Assembly: GCA_965278945.1 (NCBI GenBank)
Contig: OZ257128.1
Span: forward strand, 3,286,001 to 3,350,000
DNA: 64,000 bases
Direction: 5' to 3'
Source: UBA10649 sp965278945
Lineage (GTDB): Bacteria > Actinomycetota > Actinomycetes > S36-B12
The translations under genes and the position numbers were made by a program. The notes under the pieces were generated by a model, which worked only from the letters and a program-made list of their open reading frames with translations, had not been told where the DNA came from and made no database searches. This document shows, piece after piece, positions 17,738 to 26,070 of the stretch (position 1 is its first letter; every line of letters begins with the position of its first letter).

Positions 17738-17992
17738 ATGTGCCTAGGTGTACCTGGCCGGATAGCCGAGATCTGGAACGAAAACGGAGCGACGTATGCG
17801 CACGCCGAGTTCGTAGGGGAGATCCGCAAGATCTGCCTGAACTACCTGCCTGAACTAAAGGTCGGAGATCACGTGATTGTGCACGCCGGTTTCGCGCTGA
17901 CGCGCCTCGACGAGACTGAGGCTATCGAGACGGTGCGAATAATGCGTGAGGTTGGATTGCTGCCACCGGACCACGTCGGGGTTGGATCATGA
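17738..17992 (+). CDS. hypC: Hydrogenase assembly chaperone HypC (copy 1)
   Basis: 84 residues beginning MCLGVPGRIAEI. Cys2, exposed after Met removal, is the essential iron-ligand residue, which decides the start at ATG 17738 over in-frame ATG codons at 17687 and 17729 that would bury it. With HypD it carries the Fe(CN)2CO group to the large subunit. It starts one base after the hypF stop. A second hypC lies at 20541, so the locus has two HypC chaperones plus a HypC-like tail on the next protein. Confidence 0.93.
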   Translation: MCLGVPGRIAEIWNENGATYAHAEFVGEIRKICLNYLPELKVGDHVIVHAGFALTRLDETEAIETVRIMREVGLLPPDHVGVGS

Positions 17993-18729
17993 GTTCGCGG
18001 ATCGCCGTCGACGAGTCGCCGTTGATGAGCGGGGAGTTGTCTACCGACCTTGCGGCAGCCGCACTCGCACTCGCACGCCGCTACCAGTCGGGAGCGACGC
18101 TATGGGTGCTCGCTCCCGACTGGGAGCCGCACGCGCATCACATCGCGGTGGAGTTCGTCCACCCAGTGATCATGGGCAAGCGGGCGCTGCCGGCCGTCGC
18201 ACTCACCGGGCCTGACCCAGTTGCCGAGGCGCGCCTAGCGGCTCGGTCAGGCGATGTAATCGTGGTCGTCGCCGCGGCCAGCGACTCCCGCATCCGAGAC
18301 CTCGTTCGGCGAGCACCGGTCTGGGGCGCCGAGACGATCTGGATCGGCTTCGGAGATCGTCCCGAGCCCGGCTCTGCAAACCACGTCCTCTGGGTGGATT
18401 CGATGGACCCGATGGTGCCAGTGACCGGCCAATTCGTGCTGATGTATCACCTGCTGTGGGAGTTGACTCATGTGTGCTTCGAGCATCCGGGGCTGTTCGT
18501 CGAGCGGGCCGTGGAGTGCAGCGAAGAGGTCTGCATCACCTGCAGTGACGAGGGCAGACTCGGCGAGATCCTGCTGGCGCCGGCGACGCGGTTCGGGCCT
18601 GCAATCGTTCGGACGGCCTCCGGTGAGGAAGAGGTCGACGTCACCGTTATCGGCGATGTTTCTCCGGGCGACCTCGTGCTTGTGCACGCTGGCGCGGCAC
18701 TGGTTCGCCTTGCGGAGCTGGCGAGATGA
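17989..18729 (+). CDS. SIS-like protein fused to a HypC-like domain
   Basis: A 246-residue protein. Residues about 20-160 are a SIS/phosphosugar-isomerase-like Rossmann fold (GDVIVVVAAASDSRIRDLVRRA; LWVDSMDP), with the sugar-phosphate motif poorly conserved. Residues about 175-245 resemble HypC (CITCSDEGRLGEI...DVSPGDLVLVHAGAALVRL) but the catalytic cysteine is internal and not at position 2. Overlaps on both sides (ATGA) tie it to hypC and the next SIS gene. A carrier role in moving the iron group or in making the CO ligand is speculative. Confidence 0.8.
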   Translation: MSSRIAVDESPLMSGELSTDLAAAALALARRYQSGATLWVLAPDWEPHAHHIAVEFVHPVIMGKRALPAVALTGPDPVAEARLAARSGDVIVVVAAASDSRIRDLVRRAPVWGAETIWIGFGDRPEPGSANHVLWVDSMDPMVPVTGQFVLMYHLLWELTHVCFEHPGLFVERAVECSEEVCITCSDEGRLGEILLAPATRFGPAIVRTASGEEEVDVTVIGDVSPGDLVLVHAGAALVRLAELAR

Positions 18730-19412
18730 CCGACTTCCTCTACCCGTTCATCGAGGCGCAGGAGGACGACGCGGAGGCGTTGCTGCTGGACCTCGCAGCA
18801 TCCGCTCGAGGAAAGGCAGCCGAGTCGGCAGCCCTTCAGGAGTCTTCCCTCCGTGAGTTGGCGTCGACGGTTGAGGCGTGTGCCACGGGCATCGCTCAGC
18901 GCTTCATGGCCGGAGGGCGGCTCTACACCTTCGGCAACGGCGGGTCATCGACAGATGCGGCCACGCTCGCGTCGCTGTTCTCGCATCCTCCCGTCGGGAA
19001 ACCACTGCCGGCCTGGTCGCTGGCCTCCGACCAGGCCGTCGTGACCGCGCTGGGAAATGACGTCGGCTTCGACCTGATCTTCTCGCGCCAGGTCATCGCC
19101 CATGCACGAGCCGTCGACGTCGCTGTCGCCATGTCGACATCGGGCAACTCTGATGACCTCGTCACCGCGCTCGTCGAGGCACGCAAGCGCGGCCTGCTCA
19201 CCATCGGCTTCGCCGGATACGAAGGAGGACGAATGGCCGAACTTAGCCGGGCCGGTGAACTCGACTACTGCTTCACCATCCGATCCCAATCGATCCACCG
19301 CATTCAAGAAAGCCAGGCTCGGGTCGGTCACCGGCTCTGGTTGCTCACCCAGGAAGCAATCTCGCAGTCAGGCTCGCGACCGACGCTTGCCTGGTCTGGA
19401 GGTGCCCGATGA
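18726..19412 (+). CDS. SIS-domain protein (GmhA-like) of the hydrogenase operon
   Basis: A 228-residue SIS-domain protein of the phosphoheptose-isomerase type, with FGNGGSSTDA (phosphate binding, about residues 74-83), ALGNDVGFDLIFSRQV and AMSTSGNSDDLVTAL. A bacterial GmhA would make sedoheptulose-derived heptose for lipopolysaccharide, yet this gene lies between hyp genes with overlapping ends (ATGA with hypE), so it probably has a hydrogenase-related role. The operon carries a second, diverged SIS protein directly upstream, and the pair may form a heteromer (inference). Confidence 0.85.
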   Translation: MTDFLYPFIEAQEDDAEALLLDLAASARGKAAESAALQESSLRELASTVEACATGIAQRFMAGGRLYTFGNGGSSTDAATLASLFSHPPVGKPLPAWSLASDQAVVTALGNDVGFDLIFSRQVIAHARAVDVAVAMSTSGNSDDLVTALVEARKRGLLTIGFAGYEGGRMAELSRAGELDYCFTIRSQSIHRIQESQARVGHRLWLLTQEAISQSGSRPTLAWSGGAR

Positions 19413-20509
19413 GAGTGGACCCCAACGCCCCGCGCGCGGAGCGGGAGAGCCAGATGCTGCTCAAGATCGAGGACTTCAGGCAGCGCCGTCCCCGCCTGAT
19501 CGACCAAGTGGTCACTCTCGCGCACGGAGCCGGTGGCAAGTCTTCGGCCGCGCTTACGGACCATGTGTTCCTCGAGGCTTTCCGGAACCCCGAGCTCGAG
19601 CAGCTGGGCGACGGCGCAGTGCTGATGTTGCCAAGCGGCGAACGACTGGCATTCTCGACGGACTCGTACGTCGTGCAGCCGATCGAGTTCCCGGGAGGCT
19701 CGATCGCCGAACTCGCAGTTCACGGAACCGTGAACGACCTCGCCGTCAGCGGAGCTCGGCCGACCTGGCTGTCGGCGGCGTTCGTGATCGAAGAGGGCTT
19801 CTCGATCGACAAGCTCAAGGAGATCGCGAACCGGATGCGTGATGCCGCACACGCCGCCGGCGTCACAATCGTGACCGGTGACACCAAGGTCGTCTCGCGC
19901 GGCAGCGCCGATGGGTTGTATATCACCACTGCGGGAATCGGTCTGATTCCTGAGGGCAGGCTGCTCGGGCCGGGCCTGGTGCGGCCGGGTGACAAGTTGA
20001 TCGTCTCTGGTCGAATAGCTGCTCACGGGATGGCAGTCATGCTCGCGCGCGGCGACCTGGAACTCGAGGCCGACATTGAGTCTGACACTGCTCCGCTGCA
20101 CGAGCTCTGCGAGGCTGTCCAAGACGCGGCGCCCGGCACTCGATGGATGCGCGATGCGACCCGTGGCGGTCTGGGCACCGTCTGCAATGAGCTCGCTCAG
20201 ACCTCCGGGCTCGGAGTGATCCTCGACGAGCGATTGCTGCCGGTCGACCCGACAGTGCTCGGTGCGTGCGACATGCTCGGCATCGACCCGATCTACGTCG
20301 CCAACGAGGGCTGTTTCGTCGCTGTGGTACCGGCCGACCAGGCCGAGGCTGCCGTTGCGGCATTACGGAGCCGCGACCGCGGCACCGAAGCGACGGTCAT
20401 CGGAGAAATCGTCACTCAGCCTGCGGGCATCGTCGCGATGCGTACCCCGTTCGGTGGCACGCGGATCGTGGACATGCTTGTCGGCGATCCGCTCCCGCGG
20501 ATCTGCTGA
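19409..20509 (+). CDS. hypE: Hydrogenase maturation protein HypE
   Basis: 366 residues of the AIR-synthase/PurM fold. AHGAGGKSSAAL (about 42-53), FSTDSYVVQPIEFPGG, GTVNDLAVSGARP, TGDTKVV and RDATRGGLGTVCNEL are the ATP-binding and catalytic motifs. It ends in PRIC, the C-terminal cysteine that receives the carbamoyl group from HypF and is dehydrated to thiocyanate. The N-terminus is about 25 residues longer than usual; an internal ATG at 19454 (MLLKIEDF) is possible, but the ATGA overlap supports 19409. Confidence 0.95.
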   Translation: MRVDPNAPRAERESQMLLKIEDFRQRRPRLIDQVVTLAHGAGGKSSAALTDHVFLEAFRNPELEQLGDGAVLMLPSGERLAFSTDSYVVQPIEFPGGSIAELAVHGTVNDLAVSGARPTWLSAAFVIEEGFSIDKLKEIANRMRDAAHAAGVTIVTGDTKVVSRGSADGLYITTAGIGLIPEGRLLGPGLVRPGDKLIVSGRIAAHGMAVMLARGDLELEADIESDTAPLHELCEAVQDAAPGTRWMRDATRGGLGTVCNELAQTSGLGVILDERLLPVDPTVLGACDMLGIDPIYVANEGCFVAVVPADQAEAAVAALRSRDRGTEATVIGEIVTQPAGIVAMRTPFGGTRIVDMLVGDPLPRIC

Positions 20510-20540
20510 CCATCGCCGTTCGAGAACAGAGGAGATAGAT

Positions 20541-20813
20541 ATGTGCCTAGGAATCCCCGGTCAGGTGGTCGACATCGTCGATGCTGACCAGCACATCGCC
20601 ATGGTCGATGTCAGCGGAGTTCGGCGTGCAATAAGTGTGCGGCTGCTGGCCGAACAAGGACTGACCGTAGGCGACTGGGTCCTGGTCCATGTCGGATTCG
20701 GGATGGCCCTCATCGATGAACGGGAGGCCAAGTCGACGCTGGACCAGATCATCAAGATGGGCCGGGAGTACGCCGACGAGATGGACGCCTTCCGGTCGTC
20801 CGAGATCGCCTAG
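20541..20813 (+). CDS. hypC: Hydrogenase assembly chaperone HypC (copy 2)
   Basis: 90 residues beginning MCLGIPGQVVDI with the essential Cys2. ATG 20541 has GAGGAG 6 bases upstream and would free Cys2; longer in-frame starts would block it. The C-terminal half has GDWVLVHVGFGMALIDE typical of HypC. It is followed by hypD after 15 bases, the standard HypC-HypD partner arrangement, whereas copy 1 sits beside hypF. The two copies differ clearly and may serve different partners. Confidence 0.94.
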   Translation: MCLGIPGQVVDIVDADQHIAMVDVSGVRRAISVRLLAEQGLTVGDWVLVHVGFGMALIDEREAKSTLDQIIKMGREYADEMDAFRSSEIA

Positions 20814-20828
20814 GAAAGGATCCAGACA

Positions 20829-21962
20829 ATGAAGTTCGTTGACGAGTTCAGGGACCCCGCAGCCGCACGTGCCTTGGTTCGGTCGATCACCGACTTGGCT
20901 GGCGACGATGAGTTCAAGTTCATGGAGGTGTGCGGCGGGCACACACACACGATCTACCGGCACGGACTCGAACACATTCTCCCGACAAGCATCGAGTTGG
21001 TGCACGGTCCGGGATGCCCGGTGTGCGTCATTCCTATGGGCCGGGTGGACGACGCGATGTGGCTGGCCGAGCAGCCTGACGTCATCTTTACGACTTTCGG
21101 CGACATGATGCGGGTGCCCGGGTCGGGCGGGTCGCTCCTGGACGCTAAGGCGCGAGGAGCCGACGTGCGGTTCGTTTACTCACCCTTGGACGCGCTCAAG
21201 GTTGCTGTTGAGAACCCCGACAAACACGTTGTCTTCTTCGCCGTGGGATTCGAGACCACTGCACCGTCAACCGCGGTGACGCTCGTGCGTGCGAAAGCAC
21301 TAGGTGTGAAAAACTTCTCGGTGTTCTGCAACCACGTGACGATTGTGCCGCCGATCAAGGCGATACTCGAGTCGCCTGACCTGCGGTTGTCCGGCTTCCT
21401 CGGCCCCGGACACGTTTCAACAGTCGTCGGTACGGCGCCTTACCGCTTCGTTCCGCGGGATTACGGCCTACCTCTCGTGGTCGCCGGATTCGAGCCGCTG
21501 GACATCCTCGCGTCCGTTCACATGTTGCTAAGGCAGATTCGTGATGGTCGGGCCGAGGTTGAGAACCAGTACTCGCGTGTCGTGAGCGAGGACGGCAACA
21601 TTGAGGCCCTGAAGCTACTCGGCGAGACGATGGAACTCCGACCGCACTTCGAATGGCGGGGACTCGGGTTCATCTCGCAGAGCGCGCTGAAGGTATCCAG
21701 CGCCTATGCCGAGTTTGATGCCGAGGAACGGTTCTCGATGCCGGGCATCAGGGTCGCCGACCCGAAAGCGTGCCAGTGTGGAGAGGTTCTGAAGGGCGTG
21801 CTAAAGCCGTGGGAGTGCAAGGTGTTTGGCACCGCCTGCACACCTGAGACACCAATCGGGACCTGCATGGTCTCGCCCGAGGGCGCGTGCGCGGCCTACT
21901 ACAACTTCGGCCGTCTCCATCGCGAGACCGCGATCCTGGTCGGCCAGGGCATGGACTCCTGA
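20829..21962 (+). CDS. hypD: Hydrogenase maturation Fe-S protein HypD
   Basis: 377 residues. Conserved motifs are FMEVCGGHTHTIYRHG, HGPGCPVCVIPMGRVDDA, GFETTAPSTA, FCNHVTIVPPIKAI and the cysteine-rich CQCGEVLKG...CKVFGTACTPETPIGTCMVS...GAC that binds its [4Fe-4S] cluster. HypCD is the scaffold for assembly of Fe(CN)2CO. The start ATG has GGAAAGGA upstream. It is followed at once by the last operon gene. Confidence 0.96.
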   Translation: MKFVDEFRDPAAARALVRSITDLAGDDEFKFMEVCGGHTHTIYRHGLEHILPTSIELVHGPGCPVCVIPMGRVDDAMWLAEQPDVIFTTFGDMMRVPGSGGSLLDAKARGADVRFVYSPLDALKVAVENPDKHVVFFAVGFETTAPSTAVTLVRAKALGVKNFSVFCNHVTIVPPIKAILESPDLRLSGFLGPGHVSTVVGTAPYRFVPRDYGLPLVVAGFEPLDILASVHMLLRQIRDGRAEVENQYSRVVSEDGNIEALKLLGETMELRPHFEWRGLGFISQSALKVSSAYAEFDAEERFSMPGIRVADPKACQCGEVLKGVLKPWECKVFGTACTPETPIGTCMVSPEGACAAYYNFGRLHRETAILVGQGMDS

Positions 21963-22724
21963 GTGGTTGCCGCATGGACCCCGGGCGAGCGGCTCTTCGC
22001 CCAGTATGCGCACGCGCCTAACGCACTGGGCTATTGCGGTCCCGAGGCCGCAGGCGCGTTGCTGGGCGGTGCTCGCGGTGAGGACCCGCCGGTCGACGTG
22101 TGCGCTATCGCGCGAAGGTTCTCGGGCGCGTGGCCATACCAGCAGATCATCGCAGACCTCTCGTGCCTCGAGGACCCGCTCAATGTTGATGTGGTACGCA
22201 GCTATTGGACCGGGAACGATGTCACCCGGTCGGTTTGGGCCGATGCCTTCGGAACGACACTGCTCGATCGGCTTCGACCTCAAGCGGGGCACTACTGGGC
22301 TCATCTGGCGGAGGACCTGATCGCGGAGGCGGCCCCGACGCATGCGTTTCACGTGCTCGCCGTGTACCCGTGGAGCCGGTTGCTCGACACGATCCCGGAC
22401 GCGCTCGGAGTCATCGAGTCCTGTCGCATCGGTTGGGGTGTGGTGCGGTCCGTGGGAGACGGACCTTCAGGGCATCGGCGAGTTGAGGTGCGCCAGTCGA
22501 AACTCGGCTACGCCGGAGAGCTGGAGCTGTCCGACCCCGAGATCCGCAGCGTCGTAGACGAAGGATTCACTGGACCCCTCGAGCCAGGTGACGTTGTCGC
22601 AGTGCACTGGGGCCGGGTTTGTGATCGACTCACCGCCGATGAGGCAGCTGAACTGGACTATTGGACTCGGTGGCAGTTGGCTGCCTCAAACCCGCGTATC
22701 CGCGCCGCCGCCGCAAGCGGCTGA
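21963..22724 (+). CDS. Conserved hydrogenase-locus protein (DUF6390-like)
   Basis: A 253-residue soluble protein starting GTG directly after the hypD stop, with no clear Shine-Dalgarno, so translation is coupled. Features are QYAHAPNALGYCGPEAAGALL, FSGAWPYQQIIADLSC, HAFHVLAVYPWSRLLD and GDVVAVHWGRVCDRLT. I recall this family (DUF6390) as hydrogenase-associated in actinobacteria, but cannot confirm it here. The histidines and cysteines in these motifs could bind metal; the function is unknown. It closes the operon. Confidence 0.78.
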   Translation: MVAAWTPGERLFAQYAHAPNALGYCGPEAAGALLGGARGEDPPVDVCAIARRFSGAWPYQQIIADLSCLEDPLNVDVVRSYWTGNDVTRSVWADAFGTTLLDRLRPQAGHYWAHLAEDLIAEAAPTHAFHVLAVYPWSRLLDTIPDALGVIESCRIGWGVVRSVGDGPSGHRRVEVRQSKLGYAGELELSDPEIRSVVDEGFTGPLEPGDVVAVHWGRVCDRLTADEAAELDYWTRWQLAASNPRIRAAAASG

Positions 22725-22764
22725 AGGCGCACGCCACGGTCCTCGCCCGATCGTGCGCGTGCGC

Positions 22765-22802
22765 GTGGGGGCCGTGGCCGCTGAGGGTCACGGCCCCCAC
22801 GC
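22765..22802 (+). terminator. GC-rich hairpin ending the hydrogenase operon
   Basis: A 13-base stem (GTGGGGGCCGTG with its complement) and a loop of about 10 bases lie 40 bases after the last operon gene and end next to the stop of the convergent PRK gene. It can terminate from both directions. There is no T-run, as is common in high-GC genomes. Confidence 0.7.
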
Positions 22803-22803
22803 C

Positions 22804-23760
22804 TCATGCGGTGACATCGGTCGACGCGTGAAGAAGATGGTGAAGCAGGATCAACTGTGTGATCGCCAGTGCTTCGGACCGGGTCCCGATCGCTGTCTCT
22901 CCGAGCCCGACGGGAATGTCGCCAGGTTCGTCGAGTGCGGACCAGATCAGTTCCTCGATCCGACGCGTTTCCTCCGCTGGCGTGTGGCCATCGACGTGGA
23001 GGAGGTCGGTCGGGGTTCCTTCATCACGGACGATCTTGAGGTGTATCGCCGAGCGGTGGTCCTCTGTCAGAACATTTGCTAGAGGCGGATGTCGCACGGT
23101 GGGGCGCAATAAGAGGTCGACCGACAGTGGCTGAGCCGCGCCTGTCCCGTCCCCCGGTGCGGGGGCGAATCGGACGACGATATCGGCGTCGCGGCGTTGC
23201 GGGGCGACAAACTGTCGGGCGTCTGCCTGTCGGCGCTGCATCTCAAGCAGAACTTCCTCGGCTGCGTAGCCGCGTTGTTCGATATCGCGTTTGAGTTTCC
23301 AAGTTCGGCGCAAGTCGTCGTCTGGGTCGAGATACACGGCGACGTCGAAGCAGGCACGGGCCAGTTTGGTGGATAGCGGCAGTAGGCCCTCGACGATCAG
23401 GAACTCTCGTGAGGCGACGTACTCGGGTCGCACGAGGTGACCGTTGCTGTGGTCGTACACCGGCTTCAGAATCGGCCGCCCTAGCGCGAGCAACTGCAGA
23501 TGTTGTTCCATCACGTCGATGTGGTTGCTGTGTGGGTGAAGTGGCGTCATGGCCAGCGACGCTCGTTCGGTACGGTCGTAACGGTGGTAGTCATCGACGC
23601 AAATCGATGTGCAGCGCTCAGGCCCGAGAGCGGACACGAGGCCGCGTGCGAGCGTCGTTTTGCCGGAGGCCGAGTCGCCTGCGATGGCTAGGACGATAGG
23701 CCGGGGCGCCGGTGAGCGCTCAAGCCGTTGCATGCGGATCAGCTTCGCAGGCATTGTCAC
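22804..23760 (-). CDS. Phosphoribulokinase, plant/cyanobacterial class
   Basis: A 318-residue P-loop kinase. AGDSASGKTT is Walker A (about residues 27-36), CVDDYHRYDR and KPVYDHSNG match the ribulose-5-phosphate sites of the plant/cyanobacterial PRK class, and VEGLLPL follows. It would make ribulose bisphosphate for RuBisCO. It differs from the second PRK at 33367. A uridine kinase is the alternative but lacks these motifs. Start GTG 23760 has AAGGAA close upstream; in-frame ATG at 23754 is possible. It is 23 bases downstream of rpe. Confidence 0.88.
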   Translation of the reverse strand: MTMPAKLIRMQRLERSPAPRPIVLAIAGDSASGKTTLARGLVSALGPERCTSICVDDYHRYDRTERASLAMTPLHPHSNHIDVMEQHLQLLALGRPILKPVYDHSNGHLVRPEYVASREFLIVEGLLPLSTKLARACFDVAVYLDPDDDLRRTWKLKRDIEQRGYAAEEVLLEMQRRQADARQFVAPQRRDADIVVRFAPAPGDGTGAAQPLSVDLLLRPTVRHPPLANVLTEDHRSAIHLKIVRDEGTPTDLLHVDGHTPAEETRRIEELIWSALDEPGDIPVGLGETAIGTRSEALAITQLILLHHLLHASTDVTA

Positions 23761-23783
23761 CCCATTCCTTCTACTGCCAGCGC

Positions 23784-24464
23784 TTACGTCATTTCATCAT
23801 GGCGCGAGTTCGCGAGCGAGCGCAGTCGAGTGACCGCGGCGGCAAGCCCGTCGGGTTGCTTGTAGAGCCAGCTGCCCGAGATGAACACGTCGGCGCCGGC
23901 GGCGGCCGCACCATGAATCGTTCTGTCCGAGATGCCGCCGTCGACCTCGAGTTCGATCGCACCCCCGTGGTCGTCGATTAGCGCACGAAGTGACCGGATC
24001 TTTGCTTCGACCGCAGGGATGTAGGCCTGTCCGCCAAAGCCTGGATTGACTGTCATCGCGAGCACAAGGTCAGTCTCATCGAGAACGTGGCGGACGACGT
24101 CGACCGGGGTATGCGGGTTGAGTGCCACGCCGCTTCGCGCGCCGAGATCACGGATCCGCGCCAGAGTGCGATGAAGATGGGTGCATGCCTCTGCGTGCAC
24201 GATAACCAGTGCACAGCCAGCATCCACATACCGTTGCAGGAGCGTGTCAGGGTCGATGACCATGAGGTGCGCCTCGAACTCCACCGTGCTGTAGGCACGC
24301 GCTGCCGCGATGAGGTCCGGACCGAACGTGAGGTTCGGCACGAACACTCCGTCCATCACATCCCACTGGATGCGGTCGACGCCGGCGTTGCAGAGAGCCG
24401 AGATCTCCGAACCCAGGCAGGCAAAGTCCGCGGGGAGCACTGAGGGCACGATAAGGGCGACCAT
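23784..24464 (-). CDS. rpe: Ribulose-phosphate 3-epimerase
   Basis: 226 residues of a TIM barrel: PSVLPADFA near the N-terminus, WDVMDGVFVPNLTFGP (metal-binding Asp), EAHLMV, TVNPGFGGQAYIP and ELEVDGGIS (catalytic Asp). It interconverts xylulose and ribulose 5-phosphate, supplying the downstream phosphoribulokinase in the same leftward operon. I use the ATG at 24464 (MVALIVPS), which matches family length; an ATG at 24482 would add six residues and no ribosome-binding site marks either. Confidence 0.93.
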   Translation of the reverse strand: MVALIVPSVLPADFACLGSEISALCNAGVDRIQWDVMDGVFVPNLTFGPDLIAAARAYSTVEFEAHLMVIDPDTLLQRYVDAGCALVIVHAEACTHLHRTLARIRDLGARSGVALNPHTPVDVVRHVLDETDLVLAMTVNPGFGGQAYIPAVEAKIRSLRALIDDHGGAIELEVDGGISDRTIHGAAAAGADVFISGSWLYKQPDGLAAAVTRLRSLANSRHDEMT

Positions 24465-24529
24465 GAGCACACTGCATCGCATTCACGGTCGCGACGGCTC
24501 ACCCGCTGGGGTGTAATCGGGTGTGATCC

Positions 24530-25378
24530 TCAATCGACCTTAGGGAGCCGCAGCAGCTCGGGGTCGTACGTCGCTCGCAGGCGCGCGGATTTTGCCGCAG
24601 CGCCGACGATCATCAGCGCATCGTCCAATTTGCCCGACGAGATCTCGACGGCTCCGCTTGAAGGCCCGTCGCGGTGCGCCATCAGCCAGTCGTGCAGCAG
24701 CCAGTCGATCGCGCTGGCGGCAACCATCGGATCGGCTTCAGGATCGTCTGCGGCATCCACTGCCCGCGCTAGCGCTGACCGATGCTCATCAAGCGCGGCG
24801 TCGCGCTGCACGCCTGATGAGTCGTGAAGGAGCAGCGACAGTGATGCGGGCAGAAGGCGATCATCCTCAGTTCGGATCACCCAACGAGCGCCATGCGTGC
24901 CCGGTGAATCGGGACGCACGTCTACCAATTCGCCGAAGCCAGCCACGACTCCAATTCCGGGGTCGGACAGGATGCCGGTGAGCGGCTCCGGTCCGACCAG
25001 ACCGAGCGTCGAACGGGCGAGGTACCCCATCAAACTGGCAGTGCCGATGATCTGGCCTGCGCGAAGTTCGCTGGGCAGGCCGGTCGTGTGCAGTGCTTCG
25101 TCGTACTCGTGTGCCGCACGGTCGACGGTACGGTGCAGATCCTGGAGGTGCGGACGTTCTTCGGTCGTCGGGCGTCGCCCTCCGCCGAGTACTTCGCCTA
25201 ACGTCCCGGCGGCAGAAATCAGCGCGTCATCGAGCGCCTCGAGATGCGTGGGTAGAAGGCGCTCGGGCTCGCTCGCCAGTTCACCGGCGACTGAGGCAAG
25301 GGTCGCCGAGCGGCCGGCCGAGTCCTTCCAGACGAAGCCAATACGGTCGTCCGTCTGGTGGATTGTCGCCCGCGTCAT
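24530..25378 (-). CDS. Hypothetical protein upstream of rpe
   Basis: A 282-residue soluble, acidic, helix-rich protein without recognisable domains or signal. It is co-oriented with rpe (65 bases) and PRK. Its start lies 17 bases from the divergent response-regulator start, so the two promoters must overlap coding sequence or one transcript is leaderless. I do not recognise a family. Confidence 0.75.
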   Translation of the reverse strand: MTRATIHQTDDRIGFVWKDSAGRSATLASVAGELASEPERLLPTHLEALDDALISAAGTLGEVLGGGRRPTTEERPHLQDLHRTVDRAAHEYDEALHTTGLPSELRAGQIIGTASLMGYLARSTLGLVGPEPLTGILSDPGIGVVAGFGELVDVRPDSPGTHGARWVIRTEDDRLLPASLSLLLHDSSGVQRDAALDEHRSALARAVDAADDPEADPMVAASAIDWLLHDWLMAHRDGPSSGAVEISSGKLDDALMIVGAAAKSARLRATYDPELLRLPKVD

Positions 25379-25395
25379 CGGACTACAGTACCGAC

Positions 25396-26070
25396 ATGTC
25401 TAGCGCCGCAGACAGCGTTGCCGCTCTGAGATTGGTCATGGTTGACGACCACGAGATGGTGCTCCACGGGATTCGCGCGATGCTGGCCCGACACGAGCGC
25501 GACGTCACCATCGTCGGCACCGCACTGACCCTGGACGACGCCCTCGCCGTCGCTCGACGCGAGGTTCCGGACATCGTGCTCACCGACGTCCGCATCGGCA
25601 AGGACTCCGGTCTGGATCTGTGCCGCCGGCTCAAGGAGCAGCACCCCACGATGCACGTTGTCTTTCTGACCGTTTATGACGACGAGCAGTACTTGTATCA
25701 AGCACTGCGCGCCGAGGCCTCGGGATACATCCTCAAGCGGGTCGACGGTGTCGAACTTGTCGGTCATTTGAGGCAGGTAAGCCGGGGTGAGGTAGTCATC
25801 GATCCGACGCTGGCTGGTCGCATCGCGCTGTCGGCGGCTCGCCTGAGCGCCGGCGAGTTCTGGCCAGGGGCGCACCTCGGGTTGACTCAGCGGGAGAGTG
25901 AGGTTCTCGCGCTCCTCGTTGCGGGTCACTCCAACAAGGGAATTGCCGCCAAACTGGTGGTCAGCGAGGACACCATCAAGACTCATATTCGCGGCCTCTA
26001 CCGCAAACTTGGCGTGTCGGATCGCGGCGCGGCGATCGCTGTGGCACTGCGAGAGGGCCTGTTCGCATGA
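25396..26070 (+). CDS. NarL/LuxR-type response regulator
   Basis: A 224-residue two-domain regulator. The receiver has MVDDHEMV, the phospho-acceptor Asp in IVLTDVRIG (about residue 68) and Lys in SGYILKRV. The LuxR-type DNA-binding domain is LTQRESEVLALLVAGHSNKGIAAKLVVSEDTIKTHI written in two parts, about residues 155-200. The kinase gene follows with a 4-base overlap. ATG 25396 lacks a Shine-Dalgarno, while TACAGT at 25384-25389 is a plausible -10 box for a leaderless start. The pair sits between Calvin-cycle modules and may control them (inference). Confidence 0.92.
   Translation: MSSAADSVAALRLVMVDDHEMVLHGIRAMLARHERDVTIVGTALTLDDALAVARREVPDIVLTDVRIGKDSGLDLCRRLKEQHPTMHVVFLTVYDDEQYLYQALRAEASGYILKRVDGVELVGHLRQVSRGEVVIDPTLAGRIALSAARLSAGEFWPGAHLGLTQRESEVLALLVAGHSNKGIAAKLVVSEDTIKTHIRGLYRKLGVSDRGAAIAVALREGLFA

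Noticed and set aside
22804..23760. Uridine kinase annotation
   Set aside because: DDYHRYDR and KPVYDHSNG fit phosphoribulokinase, and it is beside rpe.
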